Positions 25,530 to 34,826 of a stretch of DNA of 64,000 nt are shown here, in pieces. A program made the position numbers and the translations under genes. The notes below the pieces were generated by a model. It had not been told where the DNA came from. It saw only the letters and a list, made by a program, of their open reading frames with translations, and made no database searches. The stretch is from an uncultured Opitutales bacterium. Its GTDB lineage: Bacteria > Verrucomicrobiota > Verrucomicrobiia > Opitutales > Intestinicryptomonadaceae. The stretch covers positions 1-64,000 of the forward strand of contig CALXLK010000001.1 in the NCBI GenBank assembly GCA_944389175.1, written 5' to 3'. Position 1 is the stretch's first letter. Each line of letters opens with the position of its first letter.

Positions 25530-26720
25530 ATGCTTTCAGAGAATTCTAAGCCCGACTCGGAGGACGTGCACATAAGAGTTTTGCTTGTGGACGACCAGCC
25601 CATCATAGCTGCGGCGGTCCGCAAAATGGTGGAGAATGAACCGGATATTGAATTCTTTTATTGCCAGAATCCGCTCGAGGCTCTTTCAAAGGCCGCGGAA
25701 ATAAAACCGACTGTGATTCTTCAAGACTTGGTTATGCCCGATGTCGACGGCCTTACCCTGGTGAAATATTTTAGGGCCAACCCTGCCACGAGGGATTTGC
25801 CGCTTATAGTTCTCTCCTCAAACGAGGACGCCCAGACGAAGTTCAAGGCTTTCGAGAACGGCGCCAACGACTACATGGTCAAGTTTCCGCATAAGCTGGA
25901 AGTCTTGGCGCGGCTGCGGTACCATTCGGCCGGATATATCCACCTTTTGGAAAGAGACCGCGCCATGGCGGAGCTCAAAAAGAGCCGCGACGCGCTCAAA
26001 AACGAGCTCGAGCAGGCCGCCCAATATGTGGAAAGTTTGCTGCCTGCAAAGATAGACACGCCCGAGATCCGCGCCGACTGGATATTTAAAAGCTCGACAG
26101 AACTCGGCGGCGACTGCTTCGGATACGGAAACATAGACGCGGAAAATTTTGCGATGTATCTTCTCGACGTATGCGGGCACGGCGTAGGGGCTGCGCTGCT
26201 CTCGGTTTCGGCCATGAATGTGCTGCGTTCGCAGAGCCTTGCCGGAGTAGACTTCCACCATCCTTTGCAGGTTCTCGACGCGCTAAACAGCGCGTTCCTA
26301 ATGGAGCGGCAGAACAATATGTTTTTTACGATATGGTACGGCGTGTACAATTTTCGCCAAAGAAAGATAAGGTACGCCTCGGGCGGCCACCCGCCGGCGA
26401 TACTAATTTCCGGCGGCGAGTCTTCGGAGCTTACCACGAGGGGCATGGTCGTCGGCGGCATTGAAGGGACGCGCTACAAAGAGGCCGTAGCCGACGTGCC
26501 CAAGAATTCCAAACTTTATATATTTAGCGACGGGGTTTATGAGATCGACGACGCCAAAACCGGCGGGGTAATGAGCTTTTCCGAATTTAGGGATAAGCTG
26601 GGCCAGTCGATTTCAACAGGTGAGTCGAAAATAGCGCAAATGTTCGAATACGCCGCAAAAAAACAGAATTCAACCCAGTTCCAAGACGACTATTCGATGT
26701 GCGAGATAACCTTCAAATAA
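25530..26720 (+). CDS. Response regulator fused to PP2C-type (RsbU/SpoIIE) phosphatase
   Basis: A 396-residue two-domain protein. Residues about 15-135 are a receiver domain with acidic pocket DD (21-22), phosphoacceptor D66 (VILQDLVMPDVDG) and a lysine near 118. A helical linker (about 140-180) leads to a PP2C/SpoIIE serine phosphatase domain with the metal motifs GGDCFGYG, LLDVCGHGVGAALLS, SGGHPPAIL and FSDGVYE. It probably dephosphorylates an anti-anti-sigma factor when its receiver is phosphorylated. The adjacent RsbW-like kinase gene begins 1 bp after its stop, making a partner-switching pair. No STAS protein is encoded next to them. Confidence 0.92.
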   Translation: MLSENSKPDSEDVHIRVLLVDDQPIIAAAVRKMVENEPDIEFFYCQNPLEALSKAAEIKPTVILQDLVMPDVDGLTLVKYFRANPATRDLPLIVLSSNEDAQTKFKAFENGANDYMVKFPHKLEVLARLRYHSAGYIHLLERDRAMAELKKSRDALKNELEQAAQYVESLLPAKIDTPEIRADWIFKSSTELGGDCFGYGNIDAENFAMYLLDVCGHGVGAALLSVSAMNVLRSQSLAGVDFHHPLQVLDALNSAFLMERQNNMFFTIWYGVYNFRQRKIRYASGGHPPAILISGGESSELTTRGMVVGGIEGTRYKEAVADVPKNSKLYIFSDGVYEIDDAKTGGVMSFSEFRDKLGQSISTGESKIAQMFEYAAKKQNSTQFQDDYSMCEITFK

Positions 26721-26721
26721 A

Positions 26722-27120
26722 ATGACAAAGACCTATCCAGCCGACTTGAATCAGCTTTCGGCCGTCGCCGCCGATATAGAGGCCTTTTGCGGGCAAAACG
26801 GCATGGAGGGTTTGGCCTTTGCGCTGAATTTGTCGGCCGACGAGCTCTTCACAAACACGGTCACTTACGGTTGCCGCGCCAAGACGCCCAAAAAAATATC
26901 AATTACGCTCACTTGCGAGCGCGGCGGCGTAAAGATGGTAATCGAGGACGATGCGTGCAGGTTCGATCCCTTTTCGGTGGCGGAACCGGAGGTAGGATCG
27001 GGGGTTTTGGAAAGAAAAGTCGGCGGCCTCGGCGTGTTTTTCGTAAGAAAGCACATGGACGAATTTTCCTACGAATACAAAAACGGCAAAAATATCGTAA
27101 CACTCTTTAAAAAGTCTTAA
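26722..27120 (+). CDS. Anti-sigma factor-type serine kinase (RsbW/SpoIIAB-like HATPase)
   Basis: A 132-residue GHKL ATPase domain. The N-box helix is LNLSADELFTNTVTYGC, the G1 box appears as VIEDDACRFDPFSV, and the G2-like stretch is GGLGVFFVRKHMDEFSYE before the final NIVTLFKK strand. RsbW-type proteins bind a sigma factor and phosphorylate a STAS antagonist. The phosphatase encoded directly upstream would oppose this kinase activity. The natural sigma partner may be the FliA/WhiG factor 2 kb upstream; that link is inference. Confidence 0.88.
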   Translation: MTKTYPADLNQLSAVAADIEAFCGQNGMEGLAFALNLSADELFTNTVTYGCRAKTPKKISITLTCERGGVKMVIEDDACRFDPFSVAEPEVGSGVLERKVGGLGVFFVRKHMDEFSYEYKNGKNIVTLFKKS

Positions 27121-27121
27121 A

Positions 27122-27949
27122 ATGGCAGCCGAGAATCTAATAGAGGTAAAGGGGCTTAAAATAAACTTCGGCAAGACCGAAGCGGTCAAGGGCGTCGACT
27201 TCTGCGTGGGCGAAGACGATTCGGTGGCTATTGTCGGCGAGAGCGGCTCGGGCAAAAGCGTATCGGCTATGAGCTTGGCGCGCCTTTTGCCTCCGCCGCC
27301 GATTTGCCAAGTCTCGGGCTCGGTCAAATACAAAGGGGAAGACGTCTACGGCATGTCGGCGGCCCGGCTGAGAAAACTGCGCGGCGGGGAAATTGCCTAC
27401 ATCTTTCAGGAACCGTCGACCTCCCTAAACCCGGTATTTACGGTGGGAAGCCAGATTGCCGAGGCGGTTCGGCTGCATTTTCCGGAAGAAAAAAATGTAA
27501 GGAAGCGGGTGGTGAAGGCGCTCGAGGAGGTCGGAATCCGCAACCCCGAGCAGCGCTACGATTCTTATCCGCACGAGCTCTCCGGCGGAATGCAGCAGCG
27601 CGTAATGATCGCCATGGCCCTCTCCTGCGCGCCCAAATTGCTCGTGGCCGACGAGCCCACGACGGCTCTCGATGTCACCATTCAAAAGCAGATAATAGAA
27701 CTGCTCTGCCGGGTCAGGGAGAGCAGGGGCATGTCGATTTTGCTTATCACCCACAATTTCGGAATAATATCGCAATTGTGCAGGCGCGTCATTGTAATGT
27801 TCAGGGGCGAGATTGTCGAACGCGGGCTCTGTTCGGAAGTATTGAAAAATCCGCAGCACCCGTATACGAAGGCGCTCATGGATTGCATTCCGCGCCTCAA
27901 CGACAAATCGCGAAAACTCAGGCCCATCGACTATGACAAACTCAAGTAA
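27122..27949 (+). CDS. Oligopeptide ABC transporter ATPase (OppD-like)
   Basis: A 275-residue ATPase with Walker [12 protein letters not shown], signature [14 protein letters not shown] and Walker [15 protein letters not shown]. The C-terminal [15 protein letters not shown] tail is the oligopeptide/dipeptide subfamily hallmark. It powers peptide import with the OppF-like partner encoded downstream. It starts one base after the kinase stop and overlaps the oppF-like gene by 17 bp, so these genes are probably one transcript. Confidence 0.93.
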   Translation: MAAENLIEVKGLKINFGKTEAVKGVDFCVGEDDSVAIVGESGSGKSVSAMSLARLLPPPPICQVSGSVKYKGEDVYGMSAARLRKLRGGEIAYIFQEPSTSLNPVFTVGSQIAEAVRLHFPEEKNVRKRVVKALEEVGIRNPEQRYDSYPHELSGGMQQRVMIAMALSCAPKLLVADEPTTALDVTIQKQIIELLCRVRESRGMSILLITHNFGIISQLCRRVIVMFRGEIVERGLCSEVLKNPQHPYTKALMDCIPRLNDKSRKLRPIDYDKLK

Positions 27950-28739
27950 ATCTCAGCCGCTTTTGCGCGTGGAAAACCTCGTCGTCTCCTACAGGCTTTC
28001 GGGCGGACTGTTCGGCTCGGGCGCAAAGATGTTCAACGCCGTTGATTCGGTATCGTTCGAGGTGGGCAGGGGCGAAATAGCGGGGCTGGTCGGCGAGAGC
28101 GGCTCGGGCAAGACGACTATCGGGCGCGCCATAGTAAGGCTCGCGCCCATTTCCGGCGGCAAAATATTCTATGACGGCGTCGAAATTTCCGCACTCGGCA
28201 ACGCGCAGTTTCTGCCGTACAGAAAAAAAATTCAGATGATATTTCAGGACCCGTTTAATTCTCTGAATCCGCGAATGAGGATTTTAGACGTTATATCGGA
28301 GCCGATGGATATTCATTTTAAGCAGATGAACGCCGAGCAGAAGCGCGAAAAAACCGCCTATTTGCTCGAGCGCGTCGGCTTGAAGCCCGACTTTATGAAC
28401 CGCTATCCGCACGAATTTTCCGGCGGTCAGCGGCAGCGCATAGGCATTGCGCGGGCTCTTGCGGTTGAGCCCGAGTTCCTAATATGCGACGAGCCCGTGA
28501 GCGCCCTCGACGTGTCCGTCCAAGCCCAGATTGTAAACCTCCTTGAGGATCTGCGCAGAGAGTTTTCCATAGCAATGCTGTTTATCGCCCACGATATCGC
28601 GGTTGTCGAATACCTAAGCGATAGAATTTTCGTTATGACCGGCGGCAAGATTGTCGAAAGCGGGCCGTCCGTGGAAATCTGCACAAATCCCCGCGACCCC
28701 TATACAAAAAAACTCATAAGCGCAGTTCCCAAATTTTAG
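27933..28739 (+). CDS. Oligopeptide ABC transporter ATPase (OppF-like)
   Basis: A 268-residue ATPase with Walker A GESGSGKTTIG, Q-loop region MIFQDPFNSLNPRM, signature FSGGQRQRIGIARAL and Walker B LICDEPVSALDVS. The end NPRDPYTKKLISAVPKF matches the OppF tail. Together with the OppD-like protein it forms the heterodimeric ATP-hydrolysing part. Start overlaps the previous gene; only 3 bp separate it from the lipoprotein gene downstream. Confidence 0.93.
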   Translation: MTNSSKSQPLLRVENLVVSYRLSGGLFGSGAKMFNAVDSVSFEVGRGEIAGLVGESGSGKTTIGRAIVRLAPISGGKIFYDGVEISALGNAQFLPYRKKIQMIFQDPFNSLNPRMRILDVISEPMDIHFKQMNAEQKREKTAYLLERVGLKPDFMNRYPHEFSGGQRQRIGIARALAVEPEFLICDEPVSALDVSVQAQIVNLLEDLRREFSIAMLFIAHDIAVVEYLSDRIFVMTGGKIVESGPSVEICTNPRDPYTKKLISAVPKF

Positions 28740-28742
28740 ACG

Positions 28743-30374
28743 ATGCTTAAGGGAAGGAAATTTTTTTTGTTTGCGGCGGCGCTGCTGTTTTTTGTCGGCT
28801 GTGCCGACAGGGAATGCCCGGCGGATAGGGCCGCGCGCGAGGGAATACTGTTGGTTGGCAATTCGGCGGATCCGGAGTCTCTCGACCCCGCGTTGGCTAC
28901 GGGCTTTTCCGAATCGCGCATTTTAAACGCCCTTTTTGAAGGTCTGGTATGCGCCGATACGAAGACGCTGCAGGTGCGCCCCGCGGTGGCAAAGTCGTGG
29001 ACGGTGTCGGCCGACGGCCTTAAATATACGTTCCAACTCGACGAGCGCGCAAAATGGTCGGACGGTGTCGACGTATGCGCAGATGATTTCGTCTTTGCGT
29101 GGAGGAGGGCTCTTAGGCCGACTGTGGCGGCGGAATACGCGTCGCTGCTGTCGGTGATTAAAAACGCCGACGAAATACTTTCGGGCCGCCAGCCCGACGT
29201 TTCAAAACTCGGAGTTCGCGCGCTGTCAAAGCGCGTGCTAGAAGTAGAGCTTCAGAGGCCGTGCCCGTATTTTCTCTCGCTACTTTACATGGGCATTTAT
29301 TTCCCCCTTCGCGAAGACGTGCTTAAAAAATTCGGGGCGGATAAGTTTCCGAACGCAGTGTGGACAAAACCCGAAAACATAGTTTCAAACGGCCCGTTTA
29401 AACTTGAGCGCTGGAGCATAAACGACAGGGTTTGTGTGCGCGCAAATCCGTACTACAGAGCCAAGGAGCAGATAAAGCTAAATGGCGTCGACTTCTTTCC
29501 AATCTCAAACTTAAACACCGAGGACCGCGCCTTTAGGACGCGCCAACTCCACCTGACGGACTCAATCTGCCCGTACAGGATAAGCGCCATAAAAAAGACC
29601 GCCCCAGAGACGCTGCGTTCCGACAAGTGGCTCGGGGTCTATTACTACATATTCAACACCAGGCGCAAGCCTTTCGACGACCGGCGCGTGCGCATGGCCC
29701 TTTCCCTGGCCATAGACCGCGACGCGATAATCGATGGGTGCCTTAAAGGCGGGCAGGATCCGGCCTACTCGTTCGTCCCGGAGGGATGCGGCGGCTTTAA
29801 GAGATCGGAAGGCATAGCCGGGCGCGCCGACGTAGCCCGCGCCAGGAAGCTGCTTGCGCAGGCCGGGTATCCCGGCGGCAGAGGGTTCCCAAAGATAAAA
29901 ATCACTTACAACGTCTCGGAACAGCATAAGCCCATAGCCGAGGCTATACAGCAAATGTGGCGTAAAAATTTGGGCATAGAGGCCCAGCTTTACAATTTGT
30001 CTTGGCCGGCCTATCTTGCGGCGAGGCGCGCGGGGGATTTCGATGTGGCCAGAGCTAGCTGGGTCGGCGATTTTGCCGAGCCGGAGAGTTTTCTGAACGT
30101 CTTTTTAAAATCGAGCGCCCTAAACCATACCGGGTGGTCGAACGAAGAGTTTGACTCTCTCGTCGGCGAGGCCTCGGGCGCGGCGACAAAATCCCGGCGG
30201 CTAAATTTGCTCGCCCGCGCCGATGCCATTCTGGCAGGGCAGGCTCCAATCATGCCCATTTACTATTATTCAAAAGTCTACCAAATAAGCCCGCAGGTCA
30301 AGAACTGGAACGCCAACCTGCTTGACTACCACGATTACAAAGGCGTATACTTGAATCCTTGCGAAGATAGATGA
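28743..30374 (+). CDS. Oligopeptide-binding lipoprotein (OppA-like, SBP family 5)
   Basis: A 543-residue solute-binding protein with a lipoprotein signal; the lipobox FVGC places the acylated cysteine at residue 20. Family 5 signatures are NSADPESLDPALATGFSE, GLKYTFQLDERAKWSDG, FVFAWRRAL and FNTRRKPFDDRRVRMALS. It captures oligopeptides outside the inner membrane and delivers them to the OppBC-like channel. It lies between the ATPase and permease genes, an order (DFABC) that differs from the E. coli ABCDF layout. It overlaps the oppB-like gene by 4 bp. Confidence 0.93.
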   Translation: MLKGRKFFLFAAALLFFVGCADRECPADRAAREGILLVGNSADPESLDPALATGFSESRILNALFEGLVCADTKTLQVRPAVAKSWTVSADGLKYTFQLDERAKWSDGVDVCADDFVFAWRRALRPTVAAEYASLLSVIKNADEILSGRQPDVSKLGVRALSKRVLEVELQRPCPYFLSLLYMGIYFPLREDVLKKFGADKFPNAVWTKPENIVSNGPFKLERWSINDRVCVRANPYYRAKEQIKLNGVDFFPISNLNTEDRAFRTRQLHLTDSICPYRISAIKKTAPETLRSDKWLGVYYYIFNTRRKPFDDRRVRMALSLAIDRDAIIDGCLKGGQDPAYSFVPEGCGGFKRSEGIAGRADVARARKLLAQAGYPGGRGFPKIKITYNVSEQHKPIAEAIQQMWRKNLGIEAQLYNLSWPAYLAARRAGDFDVARASWVGDFAEPESFLNVFLKSSALNHTGWSNEEFDSLVGEASGAATKSRRLNLLARADAILAGQAPIMPIYYYSKVYQISPQVKNWNANLLDYHDYKGVYLNPCEDR

Positions 30375-31294
30375 AATACCTGATAAAAAGACTGCTGGAG
30401 GCCGTGCCCGTATTTCTGATAATAATAACGGCCGTGTGGGTGATGGTGAGGTTTGTTCCGGGCGGGCCGTTCGACAAAGAGCGGCCTGTAAGCCCGGAGA
30501 CTATGGCGGCTCTCAACTCCTACTACGGGCTCGACAAGCCCATGCATGTCCAGTACTTGCAATTCCTCAAAAATTTGGCGAAAGGCGACCTGGGGCCATC
30601 GTATAAGTACAACGGCTGGTCTGTGGGGGAAATCCTGCGCGAAAAGGCCGCAGTGTCCCTCCAGCTGGGCTTCTGCGCGCTCGTTATAGCGCTGTTTTTC
30701 GGAATAGCATTGGGGATACTTTCGGCGGTATTTAGGCGCGGTGTCTTGGGCGTCGTCTTTTCGGCCGCCTCGCTTGCGGGAGTATGCCTGCCTGCCATGG
30801 TCTTAGGCCCCGTTTTGATATTGATTTTTTCGCTGAAACTAAAGTGGTTTAATTCAATGGGCTGGAACAGCCCCGCAGACATAATATTGCCGTCGATTAC
30901 GCTCTCGCTCTTTTACGTTGCTTGGATATCGCGGTTGACCCGCAGCGGAATCGTGGCCGAAATTCAAAAGCCGTATGTGAGAACGGCGCTTGCAAAGGGC
31001 GTCGGTCCGGCGAAGATCTTTTGCGTGCATATTTTGCGCAACGCGCTCGAGCCTGTGATATCGTATCTGGGGCCGGCGGCAGCCGGATTGCTGACGGGCT
31101 CGTTCGTGGTGGAGAGTCTCTTTCAAATACCGGGGCTTGGCAAATTCTTTGTGTCGAGCGCGCTCGATAACGACTACACCATGATTCTTGGCTGCGTCAT
31201 GCTCTACGCGCTTTTCATACTTGTCTTTAACATATTCAGCGATGCGCTGTTGGCGCTGGTCAACCCCAAAATAGCAAAGGAGCTAAACAAATGA
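30371..31294 (+). CDS. Oligopeptide ABC transporter permease (OppB-like)
   Basis: A 307-residue permease with about six membrane segments. The N-terminus (IKRLLEAVPVFLIIITAVWVM) and the sequence RFVPGGPFDKERPV are typical of OppB. The EAA loop RTALAKGVGPAKIFCVHILRN couples it to the ATPases, and the C-terminal GSFVVESLFQIPGLGKFF is conserved. It pairs with the OppC-like protein encoded next, with a 4-bp overlap. Confidence 0.93.
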   Translation: MKYLIKRLLEAVPVFLIIITAVWVMVRFVPGGPFDKERPVSPETMAALNSYYGLDKPMHVQYLQFLKNLAKGDLGPSYKYNGWSVGEILREKAAVSLQLGFCALVIALFFGIALGILSAVFRRGVLGVVFSAASLAGVCLPAMVLGPVLILIFSLKLKWFNSMGWNSPADIILPSITLSLFYVAWISRLTRSGIVAEIQKPYVRTALAKGVGPAKIFCVHILRNALEPVISYLGPAAAGLLTGSFVVESLFQIPGLGKFFVSSALDNDYTMILGCVMLYALFILVFNIFSDALLALVNPKIAKELNK

Positions 31295-32130
31295 CGCCCG
31301 CGGCCAATCCCATAAAGAGGGCGGCGCAGCGCCTCTTTTCCGACAATCTTACCCTCTCTTGCGCAATCGTCCTTGCATGCATAGCCCTTTCCTGCGCGTT
31401 TGCAAACCTGATCTGCCCCGAGGGCTACCGGGCGCAGGATCTGCAGCTTGGGATTTCCGCGCCGAGCATGGAGCACATATTCGGGACCGACAGCCTCGGG
31501 CGCGACGTTTTTGCAAGGGTGCTCTACGGCGGCAGGGTTTCCTTTGCCGTGGGCGTTTTGGCGACTTTTGTGGCCGTGGTAATAGGCGTTGCCTACGGTA
31601 CAGTTTCGGCGATGGCAGGCGGCCGGATCGACGCTTTTATGATGAGGGTTGTCGACGTAATTTACACGCTTCCCTTTACGATATTTGTGATACTTTTGAT
31701 GGTGGCTTTCGGGCGGTCTCTATGGCTGATATTTGTGGCTATCGGCGCGGTGGAGTGGCTGACAATGGCCAGAATTGCGCGGGCCTCGGCGCTAGAGGTA
31801 AAATCGCGCCAGTTTGTGGAGGCCGCAAAAGTTTTGGGGCAGTCGCGCACGGGCATATTGTTTAGGCATATTTTGCCGAATATGCTTACTCCCATATTTG
31901 CGTGCGCGGCGCTGACCGTCCCGAGCGTAATGATGCTCGAGGCCTTCCTCAGCTTTTTGGGGCTGGGTGTGCAGGCGCCCCTGCCGTCGTGGGGGTCTCT
32001 CATAAAAGACGGCGCGGAGCTCATGGAGGACGCCCCGTGGCTGCTGGTGTTCCCGACGCTGTTTTTTAGCGTCAGCCTTTTTTGCCTAAACAGGATAGGC
32101 GAGGCTCTTTCGGAGGATGCGGGCAAATGA
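31291..32130 (+). CDS. Oligopeptide ABC transporter permease (OppC-like)
   Basis: A 279-residue permease. The N-terminal tail and first helix are followed by EHIFGTDSLGRDVFARVLYGGR, the OppC/DppC hallmark, and the EAA loop is EAAKVLGQSRTGILFRHILPN. The C-terminal LSFLGLGVQAPLPSWGSLI is also diagnostic. It overlaps the flavoprotein gene by 4 bp, so that gene probably shares the transcript. Confidence 0.93.
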   Translation: MTPAANPIKRAAQRLFSDNLTLSCAIVLACIALSCAFANLICPEGYRAQDLQLGISAPSMEHIFGTDSLGRDVFARVLYGGRVSFAVGVLATFVAVVIGVAYGTVSAMAGGRIDAFMMRVVDVIYTLPFTIFVILLMVAFGRSLWLIFVAIGAVEWLTMARIARASALEVKSRQFVEAAKVLGQSRTGILFRHILPNMLTPIFACAALTVPSVMMLEAFLSFLGLGVQAPLPSWGSLIKDGAELMEDAPWLLVFPTLFFSVSLFCLNRIGEALSEDAGK

Positions 32131-33362
32131 AAATCGCCGTAATAGGAGCGGGCGCTTCGGGCGTGTTTTTTGCCGCGAATTTAAATTGCGGGGCGCGCAT
32201 CTTTGAAGCCAACGCCTCGGCGCTTAAAAAGTTGCTGCTTACGGGCGGGGGCAGGTGTAATTTTACGAACGCAAAAATTTCCCCCGGGCGCCTGTCGGAA
32301 TATTATCCGCGCGGGGCGAACAATCTGCGCAAGTGCATCTTTGATTTCGGACCGAAAGAGGTCGTGGAGGCGTTCGAAGATATGGGGGTAGTGTCGAAGG
32401 AGGAGGCAGACGGCAGAATCTTTCCCGCCTCCGACAAGGCATCGGACGTGGCCGGGGCCCTCATGCGGCGGGCCCGGGAGAGGGGGTCGATTTTCGTATT
32501 CAACTCTTCGGCAAGATCAGTTGGCAGGGTGGAAAACGAATTTGAAATCTCGTTTTCAAACGCCGGCGCGGAGCGTTTCGATGCGGTCGTCTTTGCCGTC
32601 GGCGGCGCATGGACTGCGCCTCTTAGGGATTCTCTCATAAAACTCGGACATTCTTTCGAGCCGCCCGTTCCCTCTCTATTTGCCCTGAAGGCCGACATGC
32701 GCCAGTTCCCCGATTTTAAGAGCGGAACGTCTGTACCCAAGGCCAAAATAAGCGCCAAATTCGGCGCGAAAAAACTCTGCGCCGAAGGCGCTTTGCTATT
32801 TGCGCATTTCGGGCTGAGCGGCCCGGCGGCTCTAAAATTTTCTTCGCTTGCAGCGCGCGAATTGGCGGCGTGCAATTACAACTGCGCCGCCCACATAAAT
32901 TTTGCGCCCCAGCTGGCCGCGGCCGAAGTCGAGGGCAGGATTGCAGCCGCGCGCACCGTACACGCAAAAAGGCTTTTAAAAAATTTTTGCCCCATCGAAT
33001 TGCCGTCGGGCCTGTGGCTTTCCATACTAAAAAAAAGTTCCGTGCCCGACGACATGGCGTATTCCTCTCTTGATAAAATATCCGAGCGCAAAATCGTCCA
33101 GAATTTGACGGAGTTTGCCTTTGATATAACAGGCCGCGCATTTGAGGGCGGAGAGTTTGTAACTTGCGGGGGGCTTTGCAGAAGGGAAGTCGATTTCTCG
33201 ACTATGCAAAGCCGAATCCAACCGGGGCTGTTTTTTCTCGGAGAGTGCCTCGATATAGACGCCATAACCGGCGGATTTAACCTTCATGCGGCCTGGAGCA
33301 CTGCAAAAGTGTGTGCTAATCATATAAATAAGAAATTATTGGAAAAATTTTTAAAAAAATAA
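32127..33362 (+). CDS. BaiN/HI0933-family NAD(P)/FAD-dependent oxidoreductase
   Basis: A 411-residue flavoprotein. The FAD-binding GxGxxG is at the start (IAVIGAGASGVFFAAN), followed by the family hallmark LLLTGGGRCNFTNAK and later ECLDIDAITGGFNLHAAWSTA. Start at 32127 is chosen because it overlaps the oppC-like stop as ATGA and begins right at the dinucleotide fold. The family includes BaiN, linked to bile-acid reduction, but most members have no known substrate. A terminator follows. Confidence 0.88.
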   Translation: MKIAVIGAGASGVFFAANLNCGARIFEANASALKKLLLTGGGRCNFTNAKISPGRLSEYYPRGANNLRKCIFDFGPKEVVEAFEDMGVVSKEEADGRIFPASDKASDVAGALMRRARERGSIFVFNSSARSVGRVENEFEISFSNAGAERFDAVVFAVGGAWTAPLRDSLIKLGHSFEPPVPSLFALKADMRQFPDFKSGTSVPKAKISAKFGAKKLCAEGALLFAHFGLSGPAALKFSSLAARELAACNYNCAAHINFAPQLAAAEVEGRIAAARTVHAKRLLKNFCPIELPSGLWLSILKKSSVPDDMAYSSLDKISERKIVQNLTEFAFDITGRAFEGGEFVTCGGLCRREVDFSTMQSRIQPGLFFLGECLDIDAITGGFNLHAAWSTAKVCANHINKKLLEKFLKK

Positions 33363-33439
33363 AAAAAAAGGTTGATTTTTAAGAAATAAAATCGATTATA
33401 AGAGCATAAAGAATTTCCTCCCCCATCATATATAGATAG

Positions 33440-33480
33440 CACCGCCCGAATGAAATTATTTCGGGCGGTGTCTTTTTTTT
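33440..33480 (+). terminator. Rho-independent terminator of the peptide-transport operon
   Basis: CACCGCCCGAA (33440-33450) pairs perfectly with TTCGGGCGGTG (33460-33470), followed by TCTTTTTTTT. It closes the run of genes that ends with the flavoprotein. Confidence 0.92.
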
Positions 33481-33579
33481 GGCGGGAGGCGCTGTTTTTT
33501 CGTCCTCGCCGCGCGATTTTCGCCGATACAAAATGAAAAAAGTTGCCAATACAGACGGAATTGTCAGCATTAAAAAGCT

Positions 33580-34803
33580 ATGAAATTCGACGTGGAAAAA
33601 ATTAGGGAGGACTTCCCCATACTTTCGGAGAAGATGGCCTGCGGCAGGCCCTTGGTTTATTTCGACAACGCTGCGACGGCGCAGAAGCCGCGCCCGGTAA
33701 TCGAGGCCACGGCGCAGTTTTACAGCCAAGACAACGCAAACATACACCGCGGCGCCTATGAACTAAGCGACAGGGCGACTTCCATGTACGAGAAATCGCG
33801 CGAGGACGTCAAAAATTTTCTGCATGCGGCCGCCGAATACGAGGCGGTGTTTACCTCGGGCGCGACGGAGTCGCTAAACATAGTCGCCCAGTGCTGGGGC
33901 GCCGACAATCTTAAACCGGGCGACGAGATACTGTTGTCTGAAATGGAGCACCATGCAAATATCGTTCCGTGGCAGTTTATGGCGGAGCGGACGGGCGCGA
34001 AAATAAAGGTTGCAAAGATAACGCCCGAAGGCGAGCTGGATATGGACGACTTTCGCGCAAAGCTTGGCGGGCGCACGAAGATTGTCTCGATAGCTCACGC
34101 CTCAAACGTGTTGGGGACGATCAATGACATATCTTCCATCGCGGCCGAGGCGAGGCGGGCGGGCGCGCTTATAAGCGTTGACGCGGCGCAGTCTTCGCCG
34201 CATTTTCTCGACAACCTCGAATGCGCCGATATCGATTTTCTGTCGCTGTCTTCGCACAAGTGCTTCGGGCCGACCGGTTCGGGCGCGCTCGTAGCGCGAA
34301 AAAAACTTCTCGATAACATGCGCCCGTGGAAGTTCGGCGGAGACATGATTGAGGATGTCGCCTGGAGCGGGACGACATTCCGCCCGAGCCCCGAGCGTTT
34401 CGAGGCGGGCACGCCCAACATATCGGGCAATGTGGTCTTTAGCCAGGCGTGCGCGTATTTGTCGAAGATAGACCGCATGGCCGCCCAGGAGCACGAAGAT
34501 GAACTGCTGGAGGCCCTAACGGAGGGTTTGTTGGAATTTGATGGGCTTAAGATATTTGGCAGGGCGAAAAACAAGGTTCCGGTGGTGTCGTTTGCCGTTG
34601 AGGGCGTGCATTATAACGATATTTCGTCGATGCTTAACAATTACGCAATAGCAGTCCGCGCGGGGCACCATTGCGCCGAGCCTCTGATGGGCACGCTCGG
34701 GCTCATGGGCACTTGCAGGGTCTCTCTTGCATTCTACAACACGATGGAGGAAGTCGAATATTTCCTCCGCTCGCTCCGGCACATACTTTCCGTATTGCGG
34801 TGA
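33580..34803 (+). CDS. sufS: Cysteine desulfurase SufS
   Basis: A 407-residue PLP enzyme of the SufS class. The opening IREDFPILSEKMACGRPLVYFDNAATAQKP is typical. The PLP lysine lies in SLSSHKCFGPTGSG and the active-site cysteine in VRAGHHCAEPLM. It strips sulfur from cysteine to feed Fe-S cluster assembly. No sufBCD, sufE or sufU genes are adjacent, which is less usual. It converges with the oxidoreductase gene, with 23 bp between the stops. Confidence 0.93.
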   Translation: MKFDVEKIREDFPILSEKMACGRPLVYFDNAATAQKPRPVIEATAQFYSQDNANIHRGAYELSDRATSMYEKSREDVKNFLHAAAEYEAVFTSGATESLNIVAQCWGADNLKPGDEILLSEMEHHANIVPWQFMAERTGAKIKVAKITPEGELDMDDFRAKLGGRTKIVSIAHASNVLGTINDISSIAAEARRAGALISVDAAQSSPHFLDNLECADIDFLSLSSHKCFGPTGSGALVARKKLLDNMRPWKFGGDMIEDVAWSGTTFRPSPERFEAGTPNISGNVVFSQACAYLSKIDRMAAQEHEDELLEALTEGLLEFDGLKIFGRAKNKVPVVSFAVEGVHYNDISSMLNNYAIAVRAGHHCAEPLMGTLGLMGTCRVSLAFYNTMEEVEYFLRSLRHILSVLR

Positions 34804-34826
34804 TTGGCCGATACAGGAGGCCCGCA

